A program made the position numbers and the translations under genes. A stretch of DNA of 64,000 nucleotides from Leptospira montravelensis (GTDB lineage Bacteria; Spirochaetota; Leptospiria; Leptospirales; Leptospiraceae): assembly GCF_004770045.1 (NCBI RefSeq), contig NZ_RQFO01000004.1, positions 682,001-746,000 of the forward strand. Reading direction: 5' to 3'. Positions 17,977 through 29,879 of this stretch are shown here, one piece after another; the first letter of the stretch is position 1; each line of letters starts with the position of its first letter. The notes beneath the pieces are model-generated. The model had not been told where the DNA came from. It searched no databases and saw only the letters and a list, made by a program, of their open reading frames with translations.

Positions 17977-20067
17977 TTAGTTGTCTAAAAGAACATCCTT
18001 GCGAGAAAGGTCAATTTTTCCCATTTTATCAACGGAAATAACCTTTACCTGGATTTTGTCCCCTTCGGAAACAATATCACGAACCGATTGCACTCGTTTC
18101 ACATCCAGTTTAGAGATATGACAGAGACCTTCTTTACCAGGAAGAATTTCCACAAAGGCACCAAAATCAGCAATTCGTTTGATGACACCATCATAGATTT
18201 TACCAACTTCGATTTCTTCAAAGATTCCATCGATCATGGCAATGGCTTTCGCCTTTGACTCTTCACTAGGAGAAGCAATAGTAACCTTACCAGTATCATC
18301 CACTGAAATTTCAGATCCAGATTGTTCTATGATCGCACGGATCATTTTTCCACCTGGACCGATGAGTTCACCAATTCGATCTTTTGGAATTTGTTTTTGA
18401 GTGATGCGTGGTGCATTGAGGCTCAAATTACCTTTCACAGAAGAAATCGCTTTGTTCATTTCACCAAGGATATGGTCACGACCTACTTCTGCTTGTTCGA
18501 TGGCTTTTTGTAAAACTTCGAGTCCTAGACCATTGACTTTCAGGTCCATTTGGAAAGCTGTGATTCCTTTTTTAGTTCCTGCGAGTTTGAAATCCATATC
18601 CCCAAAATGATCTTCGATTCCTGCAATGTCAGAAAGAACGGCAAATCGACCCTTTTCATCACTGAAAAGACCCATAGCAATTCCAGACACAGGGCCAGAA
18701 ATCGGAACTCCCCCAGCCATAAGGGCTAAGGTTCCCGAACAAACGGAAGCCATTGAGGATGATCCATTCGATTCTAAAATTTCAGAAACAAGACGAATCA
18801 CATAAGGAAAGTCAGTTTGCGTAGGAAGGACTTTTTTAATGGCACGTTCTGCTAAGTTTCCATGACCGATTTCACGGCGACCAGGACCTGAGTTACGTCG
18901 CACTTCTCCCACAGAAAATGCTGGGAAATTATAGTGCAACATAAAGTTCTTCTCTTTCGAACCTTCCAAAGTTTCGTATCTTTGGTTGTCGGAAGTGGTT
19001 CCAAGAGTCATGACTCCAAGAGATTGGGTTTGTCCACGAGTGAAAACAGCCGAACCATGAGGTCCAGGTAGCACATCGATCTCACAAGAAATTTGACGAA
19101 TTTCATTGGTTTTCCGACCGTCAAAACGAATCCCTTCGCCTAGCACAAGTTCGCGGACCACTTCATATTCTAATTCATGTAAATAATGTTTGATATCTTT
19201 TGTTTTGTCTTCAGGAGCCAGTAGAGTTTTAAAATGTTCTACTGTTTCTTTGTTGATAGCTTTGATGTCATCGTTACGTTTTGCTTTGTCTGCATTTTTG
19301 TTAGCAGCAGTCAAACGATCAAACGCGAACTCACGAATCTTTGTATGGAGGTCTTTATCAGGAGCTTTTAATACAACTTCCTTTTTGACAGTTCCATTTT
19401 TCTTAGCCAACTCTTCTTGCATTGCCACAGCCACTTTCAACTGTTCTTGGGCAAAACGAAGGGCAGCCATCATATCTTCTTTGGAGATTTCGTTTGCTTC
19501 CCCTTCGATCATAACGATGGCATCTTTAGTTCCCGCAACTACCAAATCCAAATCTGATTTTGTAATTTCTTCGTTCGTTGGGTTTAAGATAAACTCACCA
19601 CCAATTCGACCGATACGAGCACCAGCGATAGGGCCTGCAAAAGGAATGGAAGAAACAGAAAGTGCCGCCGAAGCTGCGTTAATTGCATGGCCTTGGACAG
19701 ATACTTGTTTGTCAGCAGATAAAACTTGGACTAGAAGTTGTACTTCAGAGAAGTATCCTTCAGGAAACATAGGGCGAATGGGACGATCTAAAATTCTAGA
19801 AAGAAGAACTTCATGTTCTGCCGGTTTTGCTTCCCGTTTGAAGTAACCGCCAGGAAAACGACCTACCGAGTAAGCTTTCTCCGTGTATTCGCAAGTGAGA
19901 GGGAAAAAATCTTGTCCTTCTTTTGGTTCGTCAGCTGCACAAACAGTAGCAAGCAGGACCAAATTTCCGGTTTTGTATACAACCGACCCGTGAGCTTGTT
20001 TCGCCCACTTGCCGGTCTCAATGGTGATAGAGTCTCTACCCCAAGAACCAGTGAACTCTGTAGCCAT
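17977..20067 (-). CDS. pnp: Polyribonucleotide nucleotidyltransferase (PNPase)
   Basis: The 696-residue enzyme degrades RNA 3' to 5' by phosphorolysis and can also add tails. Two RNase PH domains flank a helical domain: the first with [16 protein letters not shown] and [19 protein letters not shown], the second with [36 protein letters not shown] and [26 protein letters not shown] domain ([23 protein letters not shown]) and an S1 domain ([33 protein letters not shown]) close the protein. Length and order are standard. It sits 5 bases after rpsO, the conserved rpsO-pnp pair in which PNPase commonly controls its own mRNA. Confidence 0.97.
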   Translation of the reverse strand: MATEFTGSWGRDSITIETGKWAKQAHGSVVYKTGNLVLLATVCAADEPKEGQDFFPLTCEYTEKAYSVGRFPGGYFKREAKPAEHEVLLSRILDRPIRPMFPEGYFSEVQLLVQVLSADKQVSVQGHAINAASAALSVSSIPFAGPIAGARIGRIGGEFILNPTNEEITKSDLDLVVAGTKDAIVMIEGEANEISKEDMMAALRFAQEQLKVAVAMQEELAKKNGTVKKEVVLKAPDKDLHTKIREFAFDRLTAANKNADKAKRNDDIKAINKETVEHFKTLLAPEDKTKDIKHYLHELEYEVVRELVLGEGIRFDGRKTNEIRQISCEIDVLPGPHGSAVFTRGQTQSLGVMTLGTTSDNQRYETLEGSKEKNFMLHYNFPAFSVGEVRRNSGPGRREIGHGNLAERAIKKVLPTQTDFPYVIRLVSEILESNGSSSMASVCSGTLALMAGGVPISGPVSGIAMGLFSDEKGRFAVLSDIAGIEDHFGDMDFKLAGTKKGITAFQMDLKVNGLGLEVLQKAIEQAEVGRDHILGEMNKAISSVKGNLSLNAPRITQKQIPKDRIGELIGPGGKMIRAIIEQSGSEISVDDTGKVTIASPSEESKAKAIAMIDGIFEEIEVGKIYDGVIKRIADFGAFVEILPGKEGLCHISKLDVKRVQSVRDIVSEGDKIQVKVISVDKMGKIDLSRKDVLLDN

Positions 20068-20072
20068 AGGAA

Positions 20073-20339
20073 TTACTTCCTAAGGCCGAGTTTTTCAATC
20101 AGCTTTTTATAACTTTCAACGTTGGATTTTTTCAAATATTCCAACAAACTCTTTCTCTGGTTCACCATTGCGATAAGACCGCGGCGAGAGTGAAAGTCCT
20201 TCTTGTTAGCTTTGAAATGCTCAGTAAGGTCTTTGATTCGAGAGTCGAGAAGAGCGATTTGTACTTCTGCAGAACCTGTGTCGTTTGGTTTGCTACCGAA
20301 TGTAGCAATGATCTGCTGTTTTTGTTCTTTTGTGATCAT
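20073..20339 (-). CDS. rpsO: Small ribosomal subunit protein uS15
   Basis: The 88-residue protein is S15, which binds the central domain of 16S rRNA. Conserved stretches are [56 protein letters not shown] and the basic end [12 protein letters not shown]. Length is the bacterial norm. It lies 26 bases after truB and 5 bases before pnp. S15 often represses its own translation through its leader; the short truB-rpsO spacer shows no obvious pseudoknot by eye. Confidence 0.97.
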   Translation of the reverse strand: MITKEQKQQIIATFGSKPNDTGSAEVQIALLDSRIKDLTEHFKANKKDFHSRRGLIAMVNQRKSLLEYLKKSNVESYKKLIEKLGLRK

Positions 20340-20365
20340 ACTAGTGTCCAGATTTTAATAAGGTC

Positions 20366-21295
20366 TCATTTAGAAAACATAATTTTTGCAGAAGGATCAA
20401 AAAATACTTTTCGGTATCGGTAAGGTATGTGGTCCGGTTTTCCTTCATAATCACACCAGGCAAGGATTGTTTTTTCGTCTGCGTCTACGATATAAAAACC
20501 ATTTTCCACTGGTTTCGGAAGTTTGTCCCAGATGTATCCTCCGTGGATCACGGCTTTTTTTTCTGTTTCATCCACAATGCGTGTGGGAAGTGGGAACACT
20601 TCTTTCCAATTCTTGAGGTCCTTGTCAGAAATATGGTCGAGAATCTTCACCCCGTTCAAATCGTAATCCCCAATGGATTCCCGGACGAGTTTCCCTAGAG
20701 AAAGAGGAATTCCCCATTTTTCAGAAAGGTCTAAGATGATTTTGCGGATATAGGTTCCAGAACTTACATGGATACGGAAAGAAAACCCCTCTTCTGTCCT
20801 TTGGATGTCCCTTACGGAATGGATGGTTATGGCCCGTTCCTTTTCTTCTACCACTGTCCCTTCTCGAAAAAGGTCGGACTGACGTTTTCCTCCGACTTTG
20901 AGTGCTGAGATTTTCGGGGCTTTTTGTGTCTTTTGAATGGTAAGAGATTGTAGTTCCGCATCCAATCTTTGCATGGGAAATTCAGTAGAAAATTTTTTCT
21001 TTGCGGATTCCCTATTGTCTACTTCCACAACCCCATCCGGGTCACCCGAATCAGTACGAAGTCCCACAATCACCTCGGCCAGATATGTTTTATCTTTTCC
21101 GAGAAATACTTGGGAAAACGCAGTATAGTCCCCACAAGGTAAAATGAGGAGTCCTTCTGCAAACCGGTCAAGGGTTCCCGTATGGCCAACAGACTTTTGA
21201 CCTAAGATCCGTTTGGTTTTTAAAACCAAATCGGAACTTGTGATTCCAGGTGGTTTATAAACAAATAAAAATCCAGAATGATAGGGTTTAGACAT
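20366..21295 (-). CDS. truB: tRNA pseudouridine(55) synthase TruB
   Basis: The 309-residue enzyme makes pseudouridine 55 in the T loop of tRNAs. It shows SGFLFVYKPPGITSSDLV, GHTGTLDRFAEGLLILPCG with the catalytic Asp in the TLDRFAxG motif, and SSGTYIRKIILDLSEKWG. The start chosen is the ATG at 21295; a TTG five codons earlier is less likely. The C-terminal region has a PUA-like part (EKKAVIHGGYIWDKLP, GFYIVDADEKTILAWCDYEGK). The gene belongs to the rimP-nusA-infB-rbfA-truB-rpsO-pnp order conserved across bacteria. Confidence 0.95.
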   Translation of the reverse strand: MSKPYHSGFLFVYKPPGITSSDLVLKTKRILGQKSVGHTGTLDRFAEGLLILPCGDYTAFSQVFLGKDKTYLAEVIVGLRTDSGDPDGVVEVDNRESAKKKFSTEFPMQRLDAELQSLTIQKTQKAPKISALKVGGKRQSDLFREGTVVEEKERAITIHSVRDIQRTEEGFSFRIHVSSGTYIRKIILDLSEKWGIPLSLGKLVRESIGDYDLNGVKILDHISDKDLKNWKEVFPLPTRIVDETEKKAVIHGGYIWDKLPKPVENGFYIVDADEKTILAWCDYEGKPDHIPYRYRKVFFDPSAKIMFSK

Positions 21296-21373
21296 AAGAA
21301 TTGTCACCAAATCAAAGTAAGTTGCAAGAGTATAAAAAAGTTAAAAAGAATTCTTTTTGACGATTCTTTCGTT

Positions 21374-21844
21374 TTACTCTTGGTTAATTCCATCACCGTC
21401 AGTTTTTGTTTGGGATGGAGATGAAATATCCGTTTCCGAATCATCTTCTGAATCCGTATTTGATTCGGACTGGTCTGGATGGAGTTCTTCAAAAAGAGTT
21501 TTGGGAGCTGATTCATCAATCAGACGATTCACTTCCAAACTTTTGATGTAATTATTATCCCAGACAAAACTAAATTTTGGATTAGTATGTAAGTGTAAAT
21601 TTTTACCTACAAGAGAAGATAAAAAACCAGCACAGGAGACAAGCCCTTGTGTTAGCTTTTTTCTTTCGTTGTTATTACAAAGTGCTGTAAAGTATACTTT
21701 CGCATACTTTAAGTCTTCACTAATTTCGATTCGGTGGAAACTCGGCAAAAAGACCCTAGGGTCTTTTACCTTTCCTTCCAAAATGGCAGTGGAGATAAGG
21801 CGAATGATCTCCGATTCGAGTTTTTTCATTCGAATAGGATTCAT
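21374..21844 (-). CDS. rbfA: Ribosome-binding factor A
   Basis: The 156-residue protein contains the KH-like RbfA fold with SEIIRLISTAILEGKVKDPRV, IEISEDLKYAKVYFTAL and VGKNLHLHTNPKFSFVWDNNYIKS. RbfA matures the 30S subunit and the 5' end of 16S rRNA and matters for growth in the cold. The last 40 residues are an acidic, Ser/Asp/Glu-rich tail (SNTDSEDDSETDISSPSQ) beyond the usual core of about 115 residues. It starts 10 bases after infB. The tail is probably disordered. Confidence 0.93.
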   Translation of the reverse strand: MNPIRMKKLESEIIRLISTAILEGKVKDPRVFLPSFHRIEISEDLKYAKVYFTALCNNNERKKLTQGLVSCAGFLSSLVGKNLHLHTNPKFSFVWDNNYIKSLEVNRLIDESAPKTLFEELHPDQSESNTDSEDDSETDISSPSQTKTDGDGINQE

Positions 21845-21854
21845 TTACGCTACC

Positions 21855-24608
21855 TTACAGTTTACGAGCAATCTCGCGAATCTCGTATGCTTCGATTTCA
21901 TCACCCACAGAGAAGTCATTGAATCCATCGAGTAAGATACCACACTCAAATCCAGTGAGAACATCAGCCACATCGTCTTTCATACGTTTGAGGTTTTTGA
22001 TCTTACCTTCCCAAGTGATTTCACCGGTTTCGCTAGAAACAACACGGACATAGGCTTGTTTAGTCACTTTACCAGACTTCACCATACAACCCGCGATGTT
22101 CCCCACTTTGGAAATTTTGAATACATCTCTGATCTCAACTTTACCAATGATGTTTTCCACTTTTTCCGGTTCGAGCATTCCTTCCATAGAAGCTTTTACT
22201 TCGTTCACTACATCGTAGATGATACTGTAGTATTTGATTTCGACTTTTTCTTTCTCCGCTAGGGAAACCGTTTTTGGATTCGCACGAGTATGGAAACCAA
22301 TCACGATTGCATTCGATGCCGATGCCAAAATGATATCGGAATCGACAATGGCACCCGTTCCTGCATGGATTACATTGAGGCGAACGTCAACAGTCGAAAG
22401 TTTTTCGAGAGCTTCTTTTACCGCTTCTGTAGATCCACGAACGTCTGCTTTGATGATGACTTTGAGTTCTTTGAGAGCACCTTGTTTGATGATCTCACTC
22501 ATATTGTCTAGTGTCACACGAGTGGCAGCATTTTTCGATTGGCCTAGTCTTTCATAATCTTGACGGCTATGAGAGATGGTTCTTGCTTCTTTGTCATCCA
22601 CAACCACATCAAAAGGAGCTCCTGCATCTGGTACTCCATCAAGTCCTGTCACAAGAGCAGGAAAAGATGGTCCTGCTTCTTTGATCGAACGTCCAAGGTC
22701 GTCATACATAGCCCGCACACGACCGGCATGAACTCCCGCAACAAAGGCATCACCCACACGAAGAGTTCCGTTTTGGATGAGAACCGTAGCCACAGCACCA
22801 CGACCTGGATCGAGTTTTGCTTCTACAATGGTTCCTTTTGCTTTTCGTTTTGGATTGGCTTTGTGATCCAGTAATTCTGCTTGGATGATTAACATCTCAA
22901 GTAGTTTATCAATTCCAATATTACTCTTAGCAGAGATATCACAGAAGATGGTAGTTCCACCCCATTCTTCCGGTTGTAATCCGTAGTTTGAGAGTTCCTG
23001 TCTTACCTTTTCGGGATTCGCAGCTGGTAAATCAATTTTGTTGACTGCAACGATGATTGGTACTTCTGCTTCTTTGGCGTGGTTGATCGCTTCAATCGTT
23101 TGAGGCATCACCCCATCATCAGCAGCAACTACTAGAACCACAATATCAGTGACAGAGGCACCACGTGCTCTCATCGAAGTGAAGGCTTCGTGACCAGGTG
23201 TATCTAGGAAGGCGATTTTTCCGCGTTCTGTTTCTACTTGGTAAGCGCCAATGTGCTGAGTGATCCCGCCAGATTCCCCTTCTGCCACTCGGGAAGACCG
23301 AATGGTATCCAAAAGTTTGGTTTTACCATGATCCACGTGACCCATGATGGTAACCACAGGAGGACGAGTGATATAGTCTTCTGGTGCATCCTTTTCTTCT
23401 TCGATGACAGTTTCATCGTAAAGGGAAACAATCTTCACCTTACAACCATAATCATCTGCAAGGATGGATGCTGTTTCTGCATCAATCACATTATTGATAG
23501 TTACCATCATCCCCATTTTCATGAGTTTACTGATGACTTCACCAGGTTTTAAATTCAGTTTTTTAGCGATCTCTCCCACTTGGATGTTTTCCAAAATGGA
23601 GATTTCTTTAGGAACGGCCGCTAAAGCTGCAGCTTGCGCCTTTTGTTTGCGGAAAGATTGTTTGAAAAACTTAGTGTTTTCGTTTTCTTCTCTCCCGCCC
23701 TTTTCTTTATCGAATACTTTCTTTTTGGCACCACTGGCACCGCCTGCACCAGGAGGTCCACCGGGTGCACCAAACGGAGCATCGCCAGGAGGTCTTCCTG
23801 CGCCACTTCCAGGTCCACCTTGTCCGATGGGTCTAGCTCCACGGTTTCCTTGGTAACCACCAGGGCCGCCTTGTCCAGGTCCACGATTTCCTTGGTAACC
23901 ACCAGGGCCGCCTTGTCCAGGTCCACGATTTCCTTGGTATCCACCAGGGCCACCTTGTCCAGGTCCACGATTTCCTTGGTAACCACCGCCGCCTTGTCCA
24001 GGTCCACGGTTTCCTTGGTATCCACCGCCACCTTGGCCAGGTCCACGGTTTCCTTGGTATCCACCGCCGCCTTGTCCAGGCCCGCGATTCCCTTGGTATC
24101 CACCGCTTTGGCCTTCCGGTCTTTGTGGACGCGGAGTCGTAGGACGCGAAACGATAGGGTTACGATCTTCTTTTCTAAAATAACCTTGGTTTCCTCCCCC
24201 TTGTTGGCCACCTTGGCCAGGTCCACCGGAACGGTAGTTAGGGGAAGAAGTATCACCGGAGAGGATGGATTCAGGTTTACGATCCATCGGAGGTCTTTCT
24301 GGTTGTGGTTCCGGTTTTCTTTCTGGCCGGGACACAATCGGTGATGCTTGGGAAGGAGCTTGCGGACCGGAACCGAGTCCCTGTCTTTTGGCTTCCTCAC
24401 GAATGAGTTCATTCAAATCCTTCTTTTTGTCCGAAGCAGGTGTAGGCGTAGAAACAGGTTTTGCTGATTCTTGCGCTTGCGTGTTCGCACTGGATTCTTT
24501 TTTCTCATCTGCAGGCGCCGCTTTTTTCTTGATGACAAGCTTCTTCTTGGTTTTGTCACCACTGGCTCCCTGCTGGAGGGTTTCTTTAATCGATTTTTGC
24601 TCTTCCAT
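21855..24608 (-). CDS. infB: Translation initiation factor IF-2 with Gly-rich N-terminal repeats
   Basis: The 917-residue GTPase places initiator tRNA on the 30S subunit. The G domain begins near 421 with GHVDHGKT (G1), then DTPGHE (G3) and NKID (G4); the C-terminal IF2 domains follow. The N-terminal 300 residues are species-specific: a Lys-rich start, a Pro-rich part and seven Gly-rich copies of [13 protein letters not shown] (about residues 167-258), ending in [16 protein letters not shown]. Such tails vary in length between Leptospira species. A conserved IF2 N-terminal fold ([30 protein letters not shown]) sits just before the G domain. It follows nusA by 15 bases. Confidence 0.96.
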   Translation of the reverse strand: MEEQKSIKETLQQGASGDKTKKKLVIKKKAAPADEKKESSANTQAQESAKPVSTPTPASDKKKDLNELIREEAKRQGLGSGPQAPSQASPIVSRPERKPEPQPERPPMDRKPESILSGDTSSPNYRSGGPGQGGQQGGGNQGYFRKEDRNPIVSRPTTPRPQRPEGQSGGYQGNRGPGQGGGGYQGNRGPGQGGGGYQGNRGPGQGGGGYQGNRGPGQGGPGGYQGNRGPGQGGPGGYQGNRGPGQGGPGGYQGNRGARPIGQGGPGSGAGRPPGDAPFGAPGGPPGAGGASGAKKKVFDKEKGGREENENTKFFKQSFRKQKAQAAALAAVPKEISILENIQVGEIAKKLNLKPGEVISKLMKMGMMVTINNVIDAETASILADDYGCKVKIVSLYDETVIEEEKDAPEDYITRPPVVTIMGHVDHGKTKLLDTIRSSRVAEGESGGITQHIGAYQVETERGKIAFLDTPGHEAFTSMRARGASVTDIVVLVVAADDGVMPQTIEAINHAKEAEVPIIVAVNKIDLPAANPEKVRQELSNYGLQPEEWGGTTIFCDISAKSNIGIDKLLEMLIIQAELLDHKANPKRKAKGTIVEAKLDPGRGAVATVLIQNGTLRVGDAFVAGVHAGRVRAMYDDLGRSIKEAGPSFPALVTGLDGVPDAGAPFDVVVDDKEARTISHSRQDYERLGQSKNAATRVTLDNMSEIIKQGALKELKVIIKADVRGSTEAVKEALEKLSTVDVRLNVIHAGTGAIVDSDIILASASNAIVIGFHTRANPKTVSLAEKEKVEIKYYSIIYDVVNEVKASMEGMLEPEKVENIIGKVEIRDVFKISKVGNIAGCMVKSGKVTKQAYVRVVSSETGEITWEGKIKNLKRMKDDVADVLTGFECGILLDGFNDFSVGDEIEAYEIREIARKL
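23833..24110 (-). repeat. In-gene tandem repeat coding for Gly-rich IF-2 units
   Basis: Seven tandem units of 39-42 bases within infB each encode GGYQGNRG plus PGQGG or PGQGGP. The first four units are of the 13-residue kind and the later ones have 14 residues. The units are almost identical at DNA level, so copy number is likely to change by slippage or recombination. Confidence 0.85.
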
Positions 24609-24623
24609 ATTATGCCTTAAAAC

Positions 24624-26021
<1,398 letters not shown>

Positions 26022-26025
26022 AGTC

Positions 26026-26514
26026 TTAAATTTCTAAATACAAATTTCCCTTTCGTATTTCTGCGATGGGCATCAATACCGATTTTTGGTTCTTTTTGTG
26101 TCGAGTTTTACGATCGTAAAGCGTAAGCTCGACAGAATCCCCCGAAACCGGTCCCAAACGATACAATCGTTTGTCCCATTTTCCTGCTTCCAGCGGTACT
26201 TCTAGTTTGACTAAAAGTCCTTGGAAACGACTTAAATCCTCCGGCAGGCGCAAAACACGTTCTGCTCCCGCGGAGGAGACTTGGAGAGTGAAATCAAATT
26301 CATCTCCCCATAAATCCAGCTCCTCTTTGAGTCTCCTAGACACATTCTCACAGTCTTCCAAACTAGCGGAGCCAGTTTTGTCTGTAAGATGATCAAGTTC
26401 TATCTCAATGAGGGCGTGGTTTTTCCGATTCTGTACTTGGAGCGAAAAAAGCGCTAGAGGTGGAGCGAGAACGCGTAAAATAAGTTCTCTGATGTTTTCC
26501 TCGGTATATACCAA
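26026..26514 (-). CDS. rimP: Ribosome maturation factor RimP
   Basis: The 162-residue protein is RimP (YlxS/DUF150), needed for 30S maturation. Marks are IEIELDHL, LEDCENVSRRLKEELD, the family's FTLQVSSAGAERVLRLPEDLSRF and LMPIAEIRKGNLYLE. No in-frame ATG is available; the likely start is TTG at 26514, with GGAA some 7 bases upstream. An ATG just upstream belongs to another frame. It is the first gene of the operon and lies about 40 bases downstream of a good sigma-70 promoter at 26563-26591. Confidence 0.9.
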   Translation of the reverse strand: MVYTEENIRELILRVLAPPLALFSLQVQNRKNHALIEIELDHLTDKTGSASLEDCENVSRRLKEELDLWGDEFDFTLQVSSAGAERVLRLPEDLSRFQGLLVKLEVPLEAGKWDKRLYRLGPVSGDSVELTLYDRKTRHKKNQKSVLMPIAEIRKGNLYLEI

Positions 26515-26562
26515 ACCATTTCCAAAAGATTCCCAAAGGAATCTGTATAAGAGACCCAGCTC

Positions 26563-26591
26563 ATGCTAAAATTTAACATGTCTACTGTCAA
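26563..26591 (-). promoter_or_regulatory. Sigma-70-type promoter of the rimP-nusA-infB operon
   Basis: On the minus strand a perfect -35 TTGACA is followed by 17 bases and a -10 TAGCAT (4 of 6). The predicted start of transcription is near 26556, giving a leader of about 40 bases before the rimP TTG. Confidence 0.6.
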
Positions 26592-26646
26592 GCTAGGAAA
26601 AGCGAGTTGTCCTGTAAATAAAAAATTAGGGAATGGATGTTGCACC

Positions 26647-27753
26647 ATGCGAACCTTTTATCTCCTTCTTACCCTATTCGTTTCCACTTCCTGCCTAAGA
26701 TTCCGAGTCGAGAACCTAAAAGAAGAAATCCTCTTTCGTATCCCTCTCGGTGGGACCAATGAGAGTTTTGAAGGTGTGGTGGTAAACCAAGTACTGACCA
26801 ACGTCCCTTTAACCATCCCTAATTCTTCCAATATTAGCGCTCTTGCTGACAATAAACAAGCGGTAATCAAACTTTTTGACAGAAACGGCAGGCTCGACGC
26901 CACACTCGGAAACCCCGATTTTAAATCCATTTCAGGAATTCCTCATTATCCTTTCCGCTTTGGTGGGATTGGCATTGTTGCCATGAATGAAGACGGCGAT
27001 CTCATTGTGCAAAATCGAATTTCTACCAAAGGTATGGAACTTCCTCAAGGCGGGGAAAATCTATATAAAACCTACAGTGGTGCTTTTTCCACACAAGGAA
27101 CCACGGTGCTTCCATCCTTTCTTGTACAAATTTCACAAAAAGGTGTCGTGAAATTTATGTTAGGAGCCTCTGGAAAAAATTCAGAGCCATTTCGTTATAT
27201 TGAGTATATTTTACCGGGTGATGGAGACAAACTTTTTGTTTACCATCGAATTGCTGAAGAAATGCGACTTTCTTATTTTGAAGAAGGAGAACTTAAAGGA
27301 AATTTAAAAGAATCTGGGCTTGATGTATTTGCAAGTAATGATGCCAAAGAATTTGATATCACTCTCGATAAACTCCTTCCCCATCCAGAAGGAGAGTATG
27401 TTCTCGGATCTTTTAGTTATTATTCCAAAAAAGACAAACGGTTTAAGTTCCGAAGGATTTTTCGGTTTGTTTTTGATTCCAAAAGTTCTGAATTTTTAAA
27501 AGAAATCCAAGACCCTTCGGAGATTTTATTTTCCATTCGTAATAATGGAGAGTTTTATATTTGGGAAACAGAAGACGGTGGAAATGCAGCAAGACTCCAA
27601 GTCCATGACAAAGAAGGAAACCATATCAATAACAAACGAATTCCTTTTTCTAGCCCACGCGGTCAATGGAGAGAAACCTATACCGATGCCTTCGATAATA
27701 TTTATTCGGTTCGCATTCGCGCAGGCGCTCTCGAAGTGTATCGCTGGATTTAA
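26647..27753 (+). CDS. Putative lipoprotein, propeller-like, unknown function
   Basis: The 368-residue protein starts with a lipoprotein signal MRTFYLLLTLFVSTSCLRF; the Cys at residue 18 is the likely lipidation site. The rest is rich in beta strands with repeated blocks such as NKQAVIKLFDRNGRLDATLGNPDF and EDGDLIVQNR, which recall NHL/beta-propeller proteins, but no clear motif lets me name a family. I chose the ATG at 26647 since it gives the signal peptide at once; upstream frame extension has no protein character. The stop directly precedes the nnr ATG, so both are in one operon. Cell location, outer or inner membrane, is undecided. Confidence 0.72.
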   Translation: MRTFYLLLTLFVSTSCLRFRVENLKEEILFRIPLGGTNESFEGVVVNQVLTNVPLTIPNSSNISALADNKQAVIKLFDRNGRLDATLGNPDFKSISGIPHYPFRFGGIGIVAMNEDGDLIVQNRISTKGMELPQGGENLYKTYSGAFSTQGTTVLPSFLVQISQKGVVKFMLGASGKNSEPFRYIEYILPGDGDKLFVYHRIAEEMRLSYFEEGELKGNLKESGLDVFASNDAKEFDITLDKLLPHPEGEYVLGSFSYYSKKDKRFKFRRIFRFVFDSKSSEFLKEIQDPSEILFSIRNNGEFYIWETEDGGNAARLQVHDKEGNHINNKRIPFSSPRGQWRETYTDAFDNIYSVRIRAGALEVYRWI

Positions 27754-29244
27754 ATGAAACAGAAACCTTTATTCACCAATAAAGAATCTAAGGCATTAGA
27801 TTCACTCACAACCAAAGAACTTGGGTTTCCTGAAGAGACCTTAATGGGAATGGCTGCCCTTTCTGTATTTCATGCCAATGAAGATTTATGGAAAACTGCA
27901 GAGTCCATTTGGATTCTTTGCGGGACTGGCGGAAACGGCGGGGACGGGTATGCCCTCGCCCACACCCTTTACCAAGAAGGATATAAAGTTCAATGTTTTT
28001 CCACGGCACCAAACAAATCTGAGGCGGGAAAGTTCTATGAAACCTTGGTTAAAAAAACACTTGGTGACACTCGTAATTTAGAAGATTTTTATAAAGAATG
28101 GGAAGAGGCAGAGGAAGACTCTGTTTTACTAGTGGATGCCCTACTTGGAACAGGATTCCAAGGGGAACTTTCACCGGAACTTTTGGAACTCATTGAAACC
28201 ATCAATGAATCCGAAGTCTTTTTTTACCGTTTGTCCCTAGATACTCCTAGTGGTTGGAATCCATACATTTTGGGGAAGGAAGAAAAATCCAATGTATTTG
28301 TGTATGCGGATTCCATCGAAGAACTTGGAACTAGAAAATGGGAAAACGTAGGTTTTATTTATGAAAAGGATTCCATCATTCCCAGATACTACGAGTCCAT
28401 TGGATTTCCCATTCGAACCCACTTAAACCAAGAGAACTTTTCCAATCGATTTTATTTGGAACCAGATCCTGAATCGGCGATTTCTATGGTGAAACGAAAA
28501 AACAAAGACCATAAATACAGTGCAGGTTCTGCGATTTTTTATGGTGGAGAAAAAGGAATGGAAGGGGCAATACTACTTTCCGAAGAAGCCTTTTCAAGAC
28601 TCGGTGGTGGGATTAGTAAAATATTCTCCCCTTCTTCTCAAATCAGTTCCTATGTTTTAAAAGAAGATCTTTCTAAAATGTCAAAAACCTCTTCTTTTTT
28701 AGAAATCTCAGAAGATCCTTTTTTTACGAAAACAAAAACGATCGTAGCGGGACCAGGCCTTACCCAGTATCCAAAAGATTTAGAAGGATGGATTTTGCCC
28801 GAAGGAAAAAAACTAGTTCTAGATGCGGGAGCGATTCCCAGTTTCGGAACCAAACTTCCTAAAGGAAACCAAATCCTTCTCACACCTCATGTCGGAGAAC
28901 TAAATCGAATGACGGGAAAAACACATAGTTCAATCCAGGCCGCCTATGATACGTTAGCTGAATTCTGTCCACAAAACAATGTGTATGTGTTATTAAAATC
29001 CTTTGTGAGTCTTCTTGTTTGTCCCGATGGTTTTTCTTATGTTTGGGAATCTCCGAATCCCAAGTTGGCAACGATGGGAACTGGCGATTTGTTGTCAGGG
29101 ATTTTGGCAAGATACCTTAGTTTGGATTTGAGTATTCCCGAATCTGTACAATTGGCTTTATCCTTTTTGGATCATTCCAAACAATTGGAAGAACCCTATC
29201 CTTCGGCCCACCAAATTCTAAAATCCCTTGTGGAGTTAGTATAA
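27754..29244 (+). CDS. nnr: Bifunctional NAD(P)H-hydrate repair enzyme Nnr
   Basis: The 496-residue protein joins two metabolite-repair activities: an N-terminal YjeF epimerase domain (about 1-215), with GTGGNGGDGYALAHTL near 60 and DALLGTGFQG, and a C-terminal ADP-dependent NAD(P)H-hydrate dehydratase of ribokinase fold, with KYSAGSAIFYGGEKGMEGA, LVLDAGAIPSFG, ILLTPHVGELNRM and the catalytic MGTGDLLSGILA near 442. Together they recycle damaged NADH/NADPH hydrates. The epimerase domain is slightly divergent around the catalytic Asp (LSLDTPSGWN is kept). The ATG follows the upstream stop without spacing. Confidence 0.93.
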   Translation: MKQKPLFTNKESKALDSLTTKELGFPEETLMGMAALSVFHANEDLWKTAESIWILCGTGGNGGDGYALAHTLYQEGYKVQCFSTAPNKSEAGKFYETLVKKTLGDTRNLEDFYKEWEEAEEDSVLLVDALLGTGFQGELSPELLELIETINESEVFFYRLSLDTPSGWNPYILGKEEKSNVFVYADSIEELGTRKWENVGFIYEKDSIIPRYYESIGFPIRTHLNQENFSNRFYLEPDPESAISMVKRKNKDHKYSAGSAIFYGGEKGMEGAILLSEEAFSRLGGGISKIFSPSSQISSYVLKEDLSKMSKTSSFLEISEDPFFTKTKTIVAGPGLTQYPKDLEGWILPEGKKLVLDAGAIPSFGTKLPKGNQILLTPHVGELNRMTGKTHSSIQAAYDTLAEFCPQNNVYVLLKSFVSLLVCPDGFSYVWESPNPKLATMGTGDLLSGILARYLSLDLSIPESVQLALSFLDHSKQLEEPYPSAHQILKSLVELV

Positions 29245-29856
29245 ATGGGAAAAGGATACCATTCTCGTTCCCCCGAAGAATTCAGAGACTACCTAAAACA
29301 AATTGGGGATAAAAATAGAAAAACAAGATGGAGACAGGTGGTTCTTCTGATAGATTTGGTCCTCGTTGTTTTGATTTTTTATATTGGGTTTCGAGCCTTA
29401 AATCCAGGAAGTTTCCAAAACCGCACCCAGTCCGACAAACAGATCGTAGACGGATACCCAACCTATTTAAGTCTTTCCAGAGAAGAAGATGATAAGTTCC
29501 AAGGATACTTTCTATTTATAGAAAATAATACAAAAAATCCCGTCCAGGTTCCAAACCCCAAATGGAAATCGGAATTTCGCATCAAAACAAGGTTAGGGAT
29601 TTTGTGTTTCCAGGAAGAGATCCATTGGGAAAACAGAACCATTCCCGCCAATGCCAACGGCTTTTTATACCATTCAGTTTCCAAAGAAAAATGGAAAGGT
29701 TTAGTTTCAGATTGTCGCAAAGAAATTTTTGATGAAGAAGCATCTATCTTTCGTTCCAAATTTCGTTCTCTGGATTTAGGTTTTTATTCGCAGGTTCTCA
29801 TCCATTCGGAAGACAGGACTTACACTTTCCAAATCAAACAAAAACCGTATCTGTGA
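29245..29856 (+). CDS. Single-pass membrane protein of unknown function
   Basis: The 203-residue protein has a basic cytoplasmic N-terminus of about 35 residues, a membrane helix at about 35-55 (VVLLIDLVLVVLIFYIGF) and a C-terminal domain of about 145 residues with strand-rich character (GYPTYLSLSREEDDKFQGYFLFIENNTKNPVQVPNPKWKSEF). The shape suggests a periplasmic domain anchored at its N-terminus. No family recognised. It begins directly at the nnr stop and ends the lipoprotein-nnr operon; the MarR/DUF1398 genes converge from the other side. Confidence 0.7.
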   Translation: MGKGYHSRSPEEFRDYLKQIGDKNRKTRWRQVVLLIDLVLVVLIFYIGFRALNPGSFQNRTQSDKQIVDGYPTYLSLSREEDDKFQGYFLFIENNTKNPVQVPNPKWKSEFRIKTRLGILCFQEEIHWENRTIPANANGFLYHSVSKEKWKGLVSDCRKEIFDEEASIFRSKFRSLDLGFYSQVLIHSEDRTYTFQIKQKPYL

Positions 29857-29879
29857 ATACAAATTTCTCGTCTCAAACG

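Noticed and set aside
23634..24412. Long open frames on both strands over the infB Gly-rich region
   Set aside because: They are frame shadows of the GC-rich repeat; the infB frame has the IF-2 domains.
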